A stretch of 13,155 nucleotides of DNA from Clostridiales bacterium (GTDB lineage Bacteria > Bacillota > Clostridia > Oscillospirales > Oscillospiraceae), in contig JAHZEE010000018.1 in the NCBI GenBank assembly GCA_019421975.1, positions 1 through 13,155 of the forward strand, given 5' to 3'. Of this stretch, positions 1 through 6,462 are shown piece after piece. Numbering within the stretch: the first letter of the stretch is position 1; every line of letters starts with the position of its first letter. The translations under genes were made by a program, and so were the position numbers. Under the pieces are notes generated by a model. The model was not told the DNA's origin. It worked only from the letters and a program-made list of their open reading frames with translations, and did not search any database.

Positions 1-314
1 TCCGCCTGGGCTTTGCGTCGACCCGCCGTGAGGCGCGTCAGCTGGTCAACCATGCGCATTTCACCGTCAATGGCAAGCGCGTCAATATCCCGTCCTACCT
101 GGTGAAGGTCGGCGATGTGGTTGCTGTCTGCGAGAAGAGCATGGGCGCTACCCGCTTTAAGAAGCTGAGAGAAGAGGACGCATTCCGTCCCGCGCCGAAG
201 TGGCTGGAGAAAGACAAGGATAAGCTGACTGGAAAGGTGATTGCGGCTCCGGCTAGAGACGATATCGATTTCGAAATCGCCGAGCATCTCATCGTCGAGT
301 TGTACTCCAAGTAA
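1..314 (+). CDS. rpsD: 30S ribosomal protein S4, C-terminal part (5' end outside window)
   Basis: S4 is a primary 16S rRNA-binding protein that nucleates assembly of the small-subunit body. The reading frame is open from base 3 and ends with TAA at 312-314, giving about 103 residues of a protein normally near 200, so roughly the first half is missing. The visible part holds the S4 RNA-binding fold, recognisable from RLGFASTRREARQLVNHAH followed by TVNGKRVNIPSY and a KVGD turn. It ends in the family-typical EHLIVELYSK. It is followed by rpoA and rplQ, which is the standard order of the bacterial alpha operon. S4 often represses its own operon, but I see no leader element in this window. Identification is close to certain; only the start is unseen. 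Confidence 0.97.
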   Translation, partial: RLGFASTRREARQLVNHAHFTVNGKRVNIPSYLVKVGDVVAVCEKSMGATRFKKLREEDAFRPAPKWLEKDKDKLTGKVIAAPARDDIDFEIAEHLIVELYSK

Positions 315-390
315 TGTCATACCCTCGTTATTGGCAAGCTGAAACATGCAGCGGAATTTTATTCCGCAGATACAAGGAGGGTTAAAGCGT

Positions 391-1350
391 ATGGTAGAAA
401 TTGAAAAGCCCCGCATTGAATGCATCGACTCGCAGGAGGATCCCTCTTACGGCAAGTATGTCGTAGAGCCGTTGGAGAGAGGCTACGGTACGACGCTGGG
501 CAACTCGCTCAGAAGAATCCTGCTCTCCAGCCTGCCCGGCACAGCGGCGACCTCCATTAAAATTGCAGGCGTGCAGCACGAGTTTTCCACCATCCCCGGT
601 GTCAAGGAGGATGTCACGGAGATCGTTCTGAATGTCAAAAAGATCATTGCGCGGCTGCATTCGCAGGGCGAAAAGACCGTCTATATTGAGGCAATTGGAG
701 AACAGGAGATCACAGCGGGGGACATCAAGGCCGACGGTGAGGTGGAGATCCTCAACCCGGATCTGCACATCTGCACCCTTGGCCCTGACGCCTCTCTCAA
801 CATGGAGATTACGCTGAATTACGGCCGCGGCTATGTCCCGGCGGACCGCAACAAAAATGCAAAGACGGTCATTGGCGTGATCCCGATTGACTCAATCTAT
901 ACACCGGTTTACAAGGTGAACTACACCGTGGAGAACACCCGTGTCGGCAATATGACCGACTATGACAAGCTGACCCTGGAGATCTGGACGGATTCCACGA
1001 TCTCCGCGCGGGATGCGGTTTCTCTCGGCGCGAAGATTTTGTCCGACCACCTGTCGCTGTTCACGGATCTCAGTGAGACTGTGTCCAACAGTTCGACGGT
1101 TGTGGAAAAGGCGGAGTCTCACCGGGACAAGGTGCTGGAGCTGACCATCGAAGAACTGGATCTCTCTGTCCGCAGCTTTAACTGCCTCAAGCGCGCCAAC
1201 ATCAACAATGTCGAAGACCTGATCTCCAAGACCGAGGAGGACATGATGAAGGTGCGCAACATGGGCAGAAAGTCTCTGGAGGAAGTCCAGAACAAGCTGG
1301 CAATGATGGGCCTGTCTCTGGCCAGCGAAGATTCCAACAACAACAACTAA
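391..1350 (+). CDS. rpoA: DNA-directed RNA polymerase subunit alpha
   Basis: The alpha subunit dimerises to nucleate RNA polymerase assembly, and its C-terminal domain contacts UP elements and activators. I place the start at ATG 391 (319 aa, usual family length) because AAGGAGG at 375-381 is correctly spaced before it. The in-frame ATG at 346 would add 15 residues without a ribosome binding site. The N-terminal assembly domain spans about residues 1-230 and carries [12 protein letters not shown] (31-42). The C-terminal domain at about 250-310 has the DNA-contacting RSFNCLK motif, with Arg261, Asn264, Cys265 and Lys267. The protein ends in a short Asn tail. It lies 76 bp after rpsD and 19 bp before rplQ in one transcription unit. 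Confidence 0.98.
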   Translation: MVEIEKPRIECIDSQEDPSYGKYVVEPLERGYGTTLGNSLRRILLSSLPGTAATSIKIAGVQHEFSTIPGVKEDVTEIVLNVKKIIARLHSQGEKTVYIEAIGEQEITAGDIKADGEVEILNPDLHICTLGPDASLNMEITLNYGRGYVPADRNKNAKTVIGVIPIDSIYTPVYKVNYTVENTRVGNMTDYDKLTLEIWTDSTISARDAVSLGAKILSDHLSLFTDLSETVSNSSTVVEKAESHRDKVLELTIEELDLSVRSFNCLKRANINNVEDLISKTEEDMMKVRNMGRKSLEEVQNKLAMMGLSLASEDSNNNN

Positions 1351-1369
1351 GGCGAAGGAGGATACCGAA

Positions 1370-1711
1370 ATGCCCGGTACTCGGAAACTCGGCAGAAAGT
1401 CGGATCATCGCCGTGCAATGCTGCGCTCGATGACCACCAATCTGCTTGAAAACGGCAAGATGGAAACGACCTTCACACGCGCGAAGGAAGTTCAGCCTCT
1501 GGCCGAAAAGATGATTACTCTGGGAAAGGATAACACTCTGGCCTCCTATCGTAAGGCTCTGGGCTTCCTGACCAAAGAGGATGTTGCGCAGAAGGTGTTC
1601 AAGGAGATTGCACCCAACTATGCAGAGCGCAACGGCGGCTACACCCGCGTGACCCGCCTCGGGCCGCGCAGAGGTGACTGTGCCGAGATGGCAATCATCG
1701 AATTGGTTTAA
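1370..1711 (+). CDS. rplQ: 50S ribosomal protein L17
   Basis: L17 is a large-subunit protein located near the exit of the peptide tunnel. The 113-aa product has the usual compact bacterial length. It begins [20 protein letters not shown], and [19 protein letters not shown] near the C-terminus is the family signature. A ribosome binding site AAGGAGG lies at 1354-1361, shortly after the rpoA stop. It is the last gene of the alpha operon here and an intrinsic terminator follows within 20 bp. In many Firmicutes cobalt/ECF transporter ATPase genes follow L17; here a sporulation gene does. Confidence 0.98.
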   Translation: MPGTRKLGRKSDHRRAMLRSMTTNLLENGKMETTFTRAKEVQPLAEKMITLGKDNTLASYRKALGFLTKEDVAQKVFKEIAPNYAERNGGYTRVTRLGPRRGDCAEMAIIELV

Positions 1712-1730
1712 TTTTCAAAACATCTGATAA

Positions 1731-1773
1731 AAACCCCTTTTCCGGGAAAGAATAACCGGGAAAGGGGTTTTTG
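1731..1773 (+). terminator. Intrinsic terminator of the alpha operon, overlapping the spoVAC ribosome binding site
   Basis: AACCCCTTTTCCGG pairs with CCGGGAAAGGGGTT (one G-U wobble) around the loop GAAAGAATAA, and a T-tract at 1768-1772 follows. It lies 20 bp after rplQ. The 3' arm contains AAGGGG (1762-1767), which is also the only plausible Shine-Dalgarno for the ATG at 1776. Confidence 0.9.
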
Positions 1774-1775
1774 TT

Positions 1776-2219
1776 ATGCAGATGACACCAGCGGAATACA
1801 ATGCCTATGTCACCAGGCTCTCACCCAAGTCCCCCATCTGGAAGGACTGCCTCAATGCCTTTTGGATTGGCGGCCTGATCTGCGTGATCGGCCAGTTGAT
1901 CGGAGATGGGGTGAAGCTGTTGAATTGGGGAGAGGATCAGACGGCGGCGGCTACCTCGGCGGCCATGATCTTTCTCGGCGCACTGCTGACAGGGCTCAAT
2001 GTCTACGACAACATTGCGAAGGTTGCCGGCGCCGGCACCATTGTCCCCATCACTGGATTTGCCAACTCCATTGTCTCACCGGCCATGGAGTTCAAGTCAG
2101 AGGGGCTGGTCCTCGGGGTTGGGGCAAAGATGTTCTCCATCGCGGGACCGGTCTTGGTCTACGGCATCTCTGCCAGCGTGGTCTACGGTCTGATCCTCTG
2201 GATCATCAGTCTTTTTTAG
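1776..2219 (+). CDS. spoVAC: Stage V sporulation protein AC (spore membrane channel subunit)
   Basis: SpoVA proteins carry dipicolinic acid through the inner spore membrane, and SpoVAC is the mechanosensitive channel-like subunit. The 147-aa product matches the family (about 150 aa in Bacillus), starting with a short polar segment and then RLSPKSPIWKDCLNAFWIGG and ICVIGQ. About four hydrophobic segments follow (roughly residues 29-45, 60-75, 90-105 and 118-146). The central GAGTIVPITGFANS is typical of the SpoVAC/SpoVAEb family; the N-terminal extension and length favour SpoVAC over SpoVAEb. ATG 1776 has AAGGGG 8 nt upstream, inside the rplQ terminator; ATG 1782 is an alternative with worse spacing. 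No spoVAD or spoVAE follows, because a terminator comes 9 bp after the stop. A forespore-type promoter would have to overlap the end of rplQ. Confidence 0.93.
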   Translation: MQMTPAEYNAYVTRLSPKSPIWKDCLNAFWIGGLICVIGQLIGDGVKLLNWGEDQTAAATSAAMIFLGALLTGLNVYDNIAKVAGAGTIVPITGFANSIVSPAMEFKSEGLVLGVGAKMFSIAGPVLVYGISASVVYGLILWIISLF

Positions 2220-2228
2220 ATGTGTATC

Positions 2229-2262
2229 AAAAAAGGCATGCGGCTTGCCGCATGCCTTTTTT
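2229..2262. terminator. Bidirectional terminator between spoVAC and the 138-aa gene
   Basis: GGCATGCGGC at 2235-2244 pairs perfectly with GCCGCATGCC at 2247-2256. It is flanked by six A on the left (2229-2234) and six T on the right (2257-2262), so it can terminate transcription on either strand between the two convergent genes. Confidence 0.93.
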
Positions 2263-2265
2263 GGA

Positions 2266-2682
2266 TTAAAGATCGGGACCTTCTACAAGAATATTGTCTG
2301 TGCCATGCGCCTCAAACTCTGAAATATATTCGTCCATGCGGTTGCACAATTCATCGTAGTTTTCGTTGGAAATCGGTTGATAGTCCATATCCCGCCGGGC
2401 CAGTTCTTCGGCCAGAATTTCGAAGAACACCGTGTCCTCATAATCCATAATTGCCTCATGGATGCCGCCTTCAGCAAATGCGCGGGAGGGGACGATTTCC
2501 CCTCTCCATGATTCGGCAAGCGATGGCATCCCGGCTTTTGCACAGAGGGAGAACAGTTTGCTTTCCACATGGTCGTAATCTTCAAAGCGGTCATCGCCGC
2601 GCGTAGAGTTCAGAATCCAGTTCCCAATGTAGACAAGATCTAAAAGGCGGCGGTATTCTTTCGCTGTGAGTTCGATATTCAA
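2266..2682 (-). CDS. Conserved-looking hypothetical protein, 138 aa, unknown function
   Basis: I do not recognise a named family. I choose TTG at 2682 as start, giving MNIELTAKEYRRLLDLVYIG. A strong purine-rich site (GAGGAAGGGGG) sits 7 nt upstream, and a sigma-A-like promoter overlaps the ORF's upstream extension, so the longer 156-aa reading from 2736 would start at the promoter. The protein is soluble, acidic and mostly alpha-helical in character, with no signal peptide or membrane segment. The N-terminal part (LTAKEYRRLLDLVYIGNWILN) has the look of a small conserved Firmicutes family; the middle has a run of acidic residues (GDDRFEDYDHVE) and the C-terminus is Asp/Glu-rich. It is divergent from ddl with 159 bp between starts, and convergent with spoVAC. 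There is no evidence for a cell-wall role beyond location. Confidence 0.8.
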   Translation of the reverse strand: MNIELTAKEYRRLLDLVYIGNWILNSTRGDDRFEDYDHVESKLFSLCAKAGMPSLAESWRGEIVPSRAFAEGGIHEAIMDYEDTVFFEILAEELARRDMDYQPISNENYDELCNRMDEYISEFEAHGTDNILVEGPDL

Positions 2683-2706
2683 TCGGATGCCCCCTTCCTC
2701 TTTCCC

Positions 2707-2735
2707 ATTATATACGCATCGGCTGCTGATTTCCA
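2707..2735 (-). promoter_or_regulatory. Sigma-A-like promoter of the 138-aa gene
   Basis: On the minus strand TGGAAA (2730-2735, 4 of 6 to consensus) and TATAAT (2707-2712, perfect) are separated by 17 bp. Transcription would begin near 2700, leaving a leader of under 20 nt before the TTG start. This also argues against any start upstream of the promoter. Confidence 0.75.
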
Positions 2736-2737
2736 CT

Positions 2738-2758
2738 ACATTTCTGACGAAAAAATGT
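2738..2758. promoter_or_regulatory. Possible Spo0A-type box in the hypothetical/ddl divergent region
   Basis: CTGACGAAAAA contains TGACGAA (2745-2751), which fits the TGNCGAA core of Spo0A boxes. It lies inside a short inverted repeat, ACATTT (2738-2743) and AAATGT (2753-2758), immediately upstream of the -35 of the minus-strand gene and about 10 bp before the ddl promoter. A single 7-base match can occur by chance. Confidence 0.35.
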
Positions 2759-2767
2759 AAATTTGAC

Positions 2768-2796
2768 TTGTTTTAGACTAGCCGATGGCATATGAT
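2768..2796 (+). promoter_or_regulatory. Candidate sigma-A promoter of ddl-murI-DUF1934
   Basis: TATGAT (2791-2796) has a weak -35 TTGTTT (2768-2773) with a 17-bp spacer. The better-looking TTGACT at 2763-2768 would need a 22-bp spacer, so I prefer the first pairing. The leader to the TTG start would be about 40 nt. Confidence 0.5.
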
Positions 2797-2841
2797 AGAA
2801 AATGGATTTCTGGGGCGTAGCCCAAATAAGGAGTTTTAGAT

Positions 2842-3909
2842 TTGAGAAAGATAAGCGTTTGTGTGTTGTTTGGAGGCGTTTCGCCGGAACATGAGGTTTC
2901 GCTTCGCTCTGCGGAGGCGGTTCTGCAACATATGAATCCGGAGAAATATGAGATTTATCCGGTTGGAATCACGAAGCAGGGCATCTGGTACCTGTTCGGC
3001 GGCAAGGACTACCACATGCTGCCGGACGGACGGTGGCAGCAGCATCCGGCCAACAAGCGGGTGCTGATCTCCCCGGTGCGCGGTGAGGGAATGCTGATTA
3101 TAGAGGCAGAGAGTGTGGTCCGGCAGCAGATCGATGTGGTGTTTCCCGTACTGCACGGAGAAAACGGCGAAGATGGCGCCGTTCAGGGCCTGATGCAATT
3201 GGCGGGGATCGCCTGTGTGGGTCCCGGCGTAGGGGCTTCTGCAGCGTCGATGAATAAATGTATGACCAAATTGGTGGCGGACTTTGCCGGCGTGTGCCAG
3301 GCGGACTGGATGGCCTTCTCCCGCGAGGAGATTGAAAAGGCGCTGGGGAACTGTGTTGAGCAGATCCAGGCGCGTTTTGCCTATCCGGTGTTTGTCAAAC
3401 CGGCTGGAACAGGATCCTCCGTGGGCGTCCACAAGGCAGCAGATGCGGCACAGCTGGCGTCGGCACTGCAGGATGCATCGCGGTTTGACCAGAAGGTTCT
3501 GGTTGAAGAGTTTATTGATGGGCAGGAGGTAGAGGTGGCGGTGCTGGGCAACGGGACCCCTGCGGCCTCCATCTGTGGGGAGATCGACGCTGGCGCGGAG
3601 TTCTACGACTACGACGCAAAATATATTTCGGACTGCTCCAAGCTCTACATCCCGGCGCGAATTTCAGATGCCGCCGGCGAAGAGGTGCGCGAGGCAGCGG
3701 TTCGGATCTACCGGGCGCTGGGATGCCGGGGCCTCTCCCGGGTGGACTTTTTCGTCACGCGGGAGCACCAGCGGGCGGTATTCAATGAGATCAACACCAT
3801 TCCGGGCTTTACCTCTATTTCCATGTATCCCAAGCTGTTTGAGGCCAGCGGAATCACCTTTGGAGAACTGGTGGACCGGCTGCTTCAGCTGGCCATGGAG
3901 GAGCAGTGA
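2842..3909 (+). CDS. ddl: D-alanine--D-alanine ligase
   Basis: Ddl makes the D-Ala-D-Ala dipeptide from two D-Ala and ATP for the peptidoglycan stem peptide. The 355-aa product has normal length and the ATP-grasp architecture. GGVSPEHEVSLRSA (11-24) is the N-terminal substrate signature. KPAGTGSSVGV (186-196) and the VEEFIDGQEVEVAVLG strand (221-236) form the ATP-binding region. NEINTIPGFTSISMYP (315-330) supplies metal ligands and the D-Ala site. The omega-loop reads EFYDYDAKY (253-261), the Tyr-containing form typical of D-Ala-D-Ala rather than D-Ala-D-Lac enzymes. The start is TTG 2842 with AAGGAG at 2828-2833. murI overlaps its stop codon by one base, so the two are translationally coupled. 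Confidence 0.97.
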   Translation: MRKISVCVLFGGVSPEHEVSLRSAEAVLQHMNPEKYEIYPVGITKQGIWYLFGGKDYHMLPDGRWQQHPANKRVLISPVRGEGMLIIEAESVVRQQIDVVFPVLHGENGEDGAVQGLMQLAGIACVGPGVGASAASMNKCMTKLVADFAGVCQADWMAFSREEIEKALGNCVEQIQARFAYPVFVKPAGTGSSVGVHKAADAAQLASALQDASRFDQKVLVEEFIDGQEVEVAVLGNGTPAASICGEIDAGAEFYDYDAKYISDCSKLYIPARISDAAGEEVREAAVRIYRALGCRGLSRVDFFVTREHQRAVFNEINTIPGFTSISMYPKLFEASGITFGELVDRLLQLAMEEQ

Positions 3910-4724
3910 TGGATTCCCGGCCCATCGGTGTGTTTGATTCCGGCCTGGGCGGTCTGACTGCGGTGCGCCAGCTCATGCTGGAGCTGCCGGGAGAGCAGAT
4001 CATCTACTTTGGGGACACTGGGCGGGTTCCCTATGGAACGCGTTCACCGGAGACGATTTTAAAATACACCCGGCAGGACATCCAGTTCCTGCTGCAATTT
4101 GATATTAAAGCCATTGTGATTGCCTGCAATACCGCCGACGCCACTGCCCGCCAGAAGATTCAACATGAATATCCGGTGCCGATTTTTGGCGTGGCAGAGC
4201 CCTCTGCCCGCGCGGCCGTGGCGGCGACAAGAAACGAGAAGGTGGGACTGATCGGAACGCCGGCAACCATCGGAAGCAGAATCTATGAGCGTCTGATCCA
4301 GACGATACGCCCGACCGTCAAGGTGATGCCGCAGGCCTGCCCGCTCTTGGTGCCTATGGTGGAAAATGGGAGAGTTCGCCCCGGCGACCCGGTGATCGAA
4401 ACCCTGGTGGCGGAGTATTTGGCGCCGCTCAAAACCTGGGGCTGTGACACGCTGATTCTGGGCTGTACCCACTATCCGCTGCTCTGGGATGTGATCGCCG
4501 CCTATATGGGCCCTGCAGTGACGCTGATTGACTCCGGTCGGGAGGCGGCGCGCGCGGTGACGCTGGAGCTTGCAAAGCAAAACATGCTGTGCGGCCAACA
4601 GGCCGGCGGGAGCTGCCGGTATTATGTCAGCGATACCACAGCGGGCTTCAGCCAGCTGGCGTCGCTGTTTTTACAGCGGCCCACGGAGAACCTGGTGGCA
4701 CGAATTGATATTGACGCATATTAA
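3909..4724 (+). CDS. murI: Glutamate racemase
   Basis: MurI converts L-Glu to D-Glu, the second stem-peptide residue of peptidoglycan. The 271-aa product has all catalytic landmarks: GVFDSGLGGLT with Asp10, IACNTADA with Cys73, and GCTHYPLL with Cys186 and His188, the two-cysteine proton relay. ATG 3909 overlaps the ddl stop as TGATG, and GGAGGAG at 3897-3903 gives 5-nt spacing; a GTG one codon earlier (3906) is less likely. Pairing murI with ddl puts two sources of D-amino-acid building blocks for Mur ligases under one promoter. The DUF1934 gene follows after 11 bp. Confidence 0.97.
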   Translation: MDSRPIGVFDSGLGGLTAVRQLMLELPGEQIIYFGDTGRVPYGTRSPETILKYTRQDIQFLLQFDIKAIVIACNTADATARQKIQHEYPVPIFGVAEPSARAAVAATRNEKVGLIGTPATIGSRIYERLIQTIRPTVKVMPQACPLLVPMVENGRVRPGDPVIETLVAEYLAPLKTWGCDTLILGCTHYPLLWDVIAAYMGPAVTLIDSGREAARAVTLELAKQNMLCGQQAGGSCRYYVSDTTAGFSQLASLFLQRPTENLVARIDIDAY

Positions 4725-4735
4725 AGGAAGAGATC

Positions 4736-5164
4736 ATGAAAAAGACTGCTGTGATTGCCATTCAGGGGATGCAGTGCTATGAGGGCGACGAGCCGCAGGT
4801 GCTGGAGCTCATGACAAATGGCCTCTACGAAAAACTGGATGACCGATGCCGAATCTTCTATGAGGAGACGGAGATGACCGGAATGGAGGGGGTCAGGACG
4901 ACCTTCGAGGTGTTCCCGGATCGTGTGGAACTCAACCGGGAGGGGGCGGTCCAGTCCCAGATGGTGTTCCGGCCGGGGGAGCGCATGGAATCTCTGTATG
5001 ACCTGGGCTTTGGCGCGCTGCTGATTGCTGTCACGGCAACACGGGTCTGCGCCTCGCTGGACGAAAACGGAGGCGCGCTGGATCTGGCCTGTGACCCCCA
5101 AGGAGGAATAGAAGGACACAGCCCAAAAGGGCTGTGTCCTTTTTTACCAATAAAATGTGCTTGA
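4736..5164 (+). CDS. DUF1934 (YwiB-like) beta-barrel protein with an aberrant C-terminus
   Basis: DUF1934/YwiB proteins are small beta-barrels of uncertain role, often located next to argS in Firmicutes; here argS is about 2 kb away on the other strand. A ribosome binding site AAGGAAG (4724-4730) precedes ATG 4736. Residues 1 to about 119 follow the family pattern: an opening beta-strand VIAIQG, ELMTNGLYEK, IFYEETEMTGMEGV, and YDLGFGALLIAV. From residue 120 the frame (…DPQGGIEGHSPKGLC…) has no family character. It is translated through the intrinsic terminator and stops in the -35 box of the next promoter. In another frame, PKEE plus TAG (5109-5111) ends exactly at the hairpin. Removing one C from the C5 run at 5095-5099 would join the frames. 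So I suspect an indel, deletion or sequencing error at the 3' end; usual family length is about 140 aa. Confidence 0.8.
   Translation: MKKTAVIAIQGMQCYEGDEPQVLELMTNGLYEKLDDRCRIFYEETEMTGMEGVRTTFEVFPDRVELNREGAVQSQMVFRPGERMESLYDLGFGALLIAVTATRVCASLDENGGALDLACDPQGGIEGHSPKGLCPFLPIKCA
5112..5145 (+). terminator. Intrinsic terminator of the ddl-murI-DUF1934 operon
   Basis: AAGGACACAGCCC (5112-5124) pairs perfectly over 13 bp with GGGCTGTGTCCTT (5129-5141) around an AAAA loop, followed by a T-tract to 5145. It lies inside the DUF1934 reading frame as it stands. Confidence 0.95.
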
Positions 5165-5189
5165 CAAATTGTATAGAAAAGAATATTAT
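5161..5189 (+). promoter_or_regulatory. Sigma-A promoter of the SPFH/RHH operon
   Basis: A perfect TTGACA (5161-5166), a 17-bp spacer and TATTAT (5184-5189, 5 of 6). A perfect TATAAT at 5187-5192 is also present but would need a 20-bp spacer. The start point would fall in the tandem repeat at 5190-5208. Confidence 0.85.
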
Positions 5190-5208
5190 AATGATATCAA
5201 AATGATAT
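5190..5208 (+). repeat. Tandem AATGATAT repeat at the SPFH promoter, likely operator
   Basis: AATGATAT occurs at 5190-5197 and again at 5201-5208, an 11-bp period (one helical turn), directly after the -10 box and before the ribosome binding site. The spacing suits a dimeric ribbon-helix-helix repressor such as the downstream-encoded Arc-like protein. The binding assignment is inference. Confidence 0.6.
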
Positions 5209-5224
5209 GAGAGGAGCGAGCTTT

Positions 5225-6235
5225 ATGGAGGAAAAACAGAGACAGTATGAGGAGAAGATCCTGCATGCGGCGCCTGGAATGCTGATGCTGCTGGTGGGGC
5301 TTCTGCTGGTGCTCCTGGCGATTGTGTTCATTGTCTTTGGCTTCCAGAACTATGTGGATACCAGGCATGCAGGCTGGCTGGTACTGGCAATCTGCGGCAC
5401 CGTCTATATCAGCTTTCCGGGATGGCTGTTCTTTATGGGGTTAAAGGTCATAAAACCGGGCGAAGCGCTGGTGCTGACCCTGTTCGGCAAATATGTCGGC
5501 ACGCTGAAGACGGATGGATTTTTCTTTGTGAATCCATTTTGTACAGCAGTCAACCCGACGGTGGAGTCGACGGCAGAATCCCTCGCAGCTGCGACGACGG
5601 AGATGGTTTCCACCGGAAAGCAGCCGCGGATCTCGACGGGCAGATCGAAAAAGATCTCTCTGAAGACCATGACGCTGAACAATGAGAAACAGAAGATCAA
5701 CGATCTGCTGGGCAACCCCATCATCATTGGAATCGCAGTCACCTGGCGGGTAGAAAACACGGCGAAGGCTGTCTTTGGGGTGGACAATTACCGCGAGTAT
5801 CTCTCCATCCAGTGTGACTCTGCACTTCGTGACACGGTTCGGCTGTATCCCTATGACATCTCAGAGGACGGGGAGGAGAAGAGCCTGCGCGGCTCGGCAC
5901 AGGAGATCGCGGAGAATCTGAAGGGAGAAATCCAGCGCCGCGTCGCCTGCGCGGGCCTGGAGATTCAGGAGGCGCGGATCACCCATCTGGCCTATGCACC
6001 GGAGATTGCCGCCGCCATGCTGCAGCGCCAGCAGGCAACGGCTGTCATCGACGCCAGGAAGATGATTGTGGACGGCGCTGTGGGAATGGTGGATATGGCG
6101 CTGGCCAAGCTCAGCGAAAAGCAGATTGTTGAGCTCGATGAGGAGCGCAAGGCCCAGATGGTTTCCAATCTGATGGTGGTGCTCTGCGGCAACAAGGATG
6201 CACAGCCTATTGTCAATTCCGGTTCTATCTATTAA
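5225..6235 (+). CDS. SPFH/Band 7-domain membrane protein
   Basis: SPFH (stomatin/prohibitin/flotillin/HflK-C) proteins form membrane-anchored oligomers that organise membrane microdomains or regulate proteases; this subgroup has no firm assigned role. I use ATG 5225 with GAGAGGAG at 5209-5216; an in-frame ATG at 5207 lies in the ribosome binding site region. The 336-aa product starts with a charged segment, then two membrane helices (about 16-40 and 50-72). The SPFH domain begins with GLKVIKPGEALVLTLFGKYVG and contains GNPIIIGIAVTWRV (163-176) and SIQCDSALRDTVRLYPYD (194-211). A helical, charged tail ends in the short motif PIVNSGSIY. A Ser/Thr-rich insertion at about 112-142 separates NPF from SKKISLK; I recall similar insertions in Clostridia homologues. 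The gene is followed after 29 bp by the RHH gene, as in many Firmicutes and Actinobacteria. Confidence 0.9.
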   Translation: MEEKQRQYEEKILHAAPGMLMLLVGLLLVLLAIVFIVFGFQNYVDTRHAGWLVLAICGTVYISFPGWLFFMGLKVIKPGEALVLTLFGKYVGTLKTDGFFFVNPFCTAVNPTVESTAESLAAATTEMVSTGKQPRISTGRSKKISLKTMTLNNEKQKINDLLGNPIIIGIAVTWRVENTAKAVFGVDNYREYLSIQCDSALRDTVRLYPYDISEDGEEKSLRGSAQEIAENLKGEIQRRVACAGLEIQEARITHLAYAPEIAAAMLQRQQATAVIDARKMIVDGAVGMVDMALAKLSEKQIVELDEERKAQMVSNLMVVLCGNKDAQPIVNSGSIY

Positions 6236-6264
6236 AATAGAGACATCATCTGAGGAGGGGAGCG

Positions 6265-6462
6265 GTGCCAGTGAAAGAAAAGGAAAAAAAGCAGGTTCCC
6301 CTTCGCCTGTCGGCAACGCTGTATGAGGAGATTGCACGCTGGGCAGAAGACGACTTCCGCTCCATCAATGGGCAGATTGAGTATATCCTGTCGGAAGCGG
6401 TGAAAAAGCGGCGCAAACGCCAGACAGCTGGCACAGAGGCTGGCGGCGAGACTGAAATTTAA
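6265..6462 (+). CDS. Arc-like ribbon-helix-helix DNA-binding protein
   Basis: A 65-aa protein with a short RHH fold: beta-strand KKQVPLRLSATL (8-19) and two helices, YEEIARWAEDDF (20-31) and SINGQIEYILSEAVKKR (33-49). The Ser-Ile-Asn-Gly turn between helices matches Arc/HicB-type regulators. The basic tail KKRRKRQ is followed by a weakly ordered C-terminus. GTG 6265 is used here with GAGGAGGGG at 6252-6260; GTG 6271 is equally possible and would remove only two residues. It lies 29 bp after the SPFH gene, in the same transcription unit. By analogy with other small RHH proteins it probably binds its own promoter (tandem repeat at 5190-5208). A toxin-antitoxin role is not supported, as the partner is not a toxin family that I know. 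Confidence 0.88.
   Translation: MPVKEKEKKQVPLRLSATLYEEIARWAEDDFRSINGQIEYILSEAVKKRRKRQTAGTEAGGETEI

Noticed and set aside
2811..2832. tRNA-like 5' sequence (TGGGGCGTAGCCCAA) in the ddl leader
   Set aside because: Resembles the start of a tRNA-Gln acceptor/D-arm but no anticodon arm, T-arm or acceptor partner follows; ddl starts within 31 bp.
5207..5224. Upstream ATG start for the SPFH gene
   Set aside because: It lies in the repeat and ribosome binding site that serve the ATG at 5225, and has no site of its own.
6265..6462. Toxin-antitoxin reading of the RHH gene
   Set aside because: The neighbour is an SPFH membrane protein, not a toxin family; no second small gene is present before the terminator.
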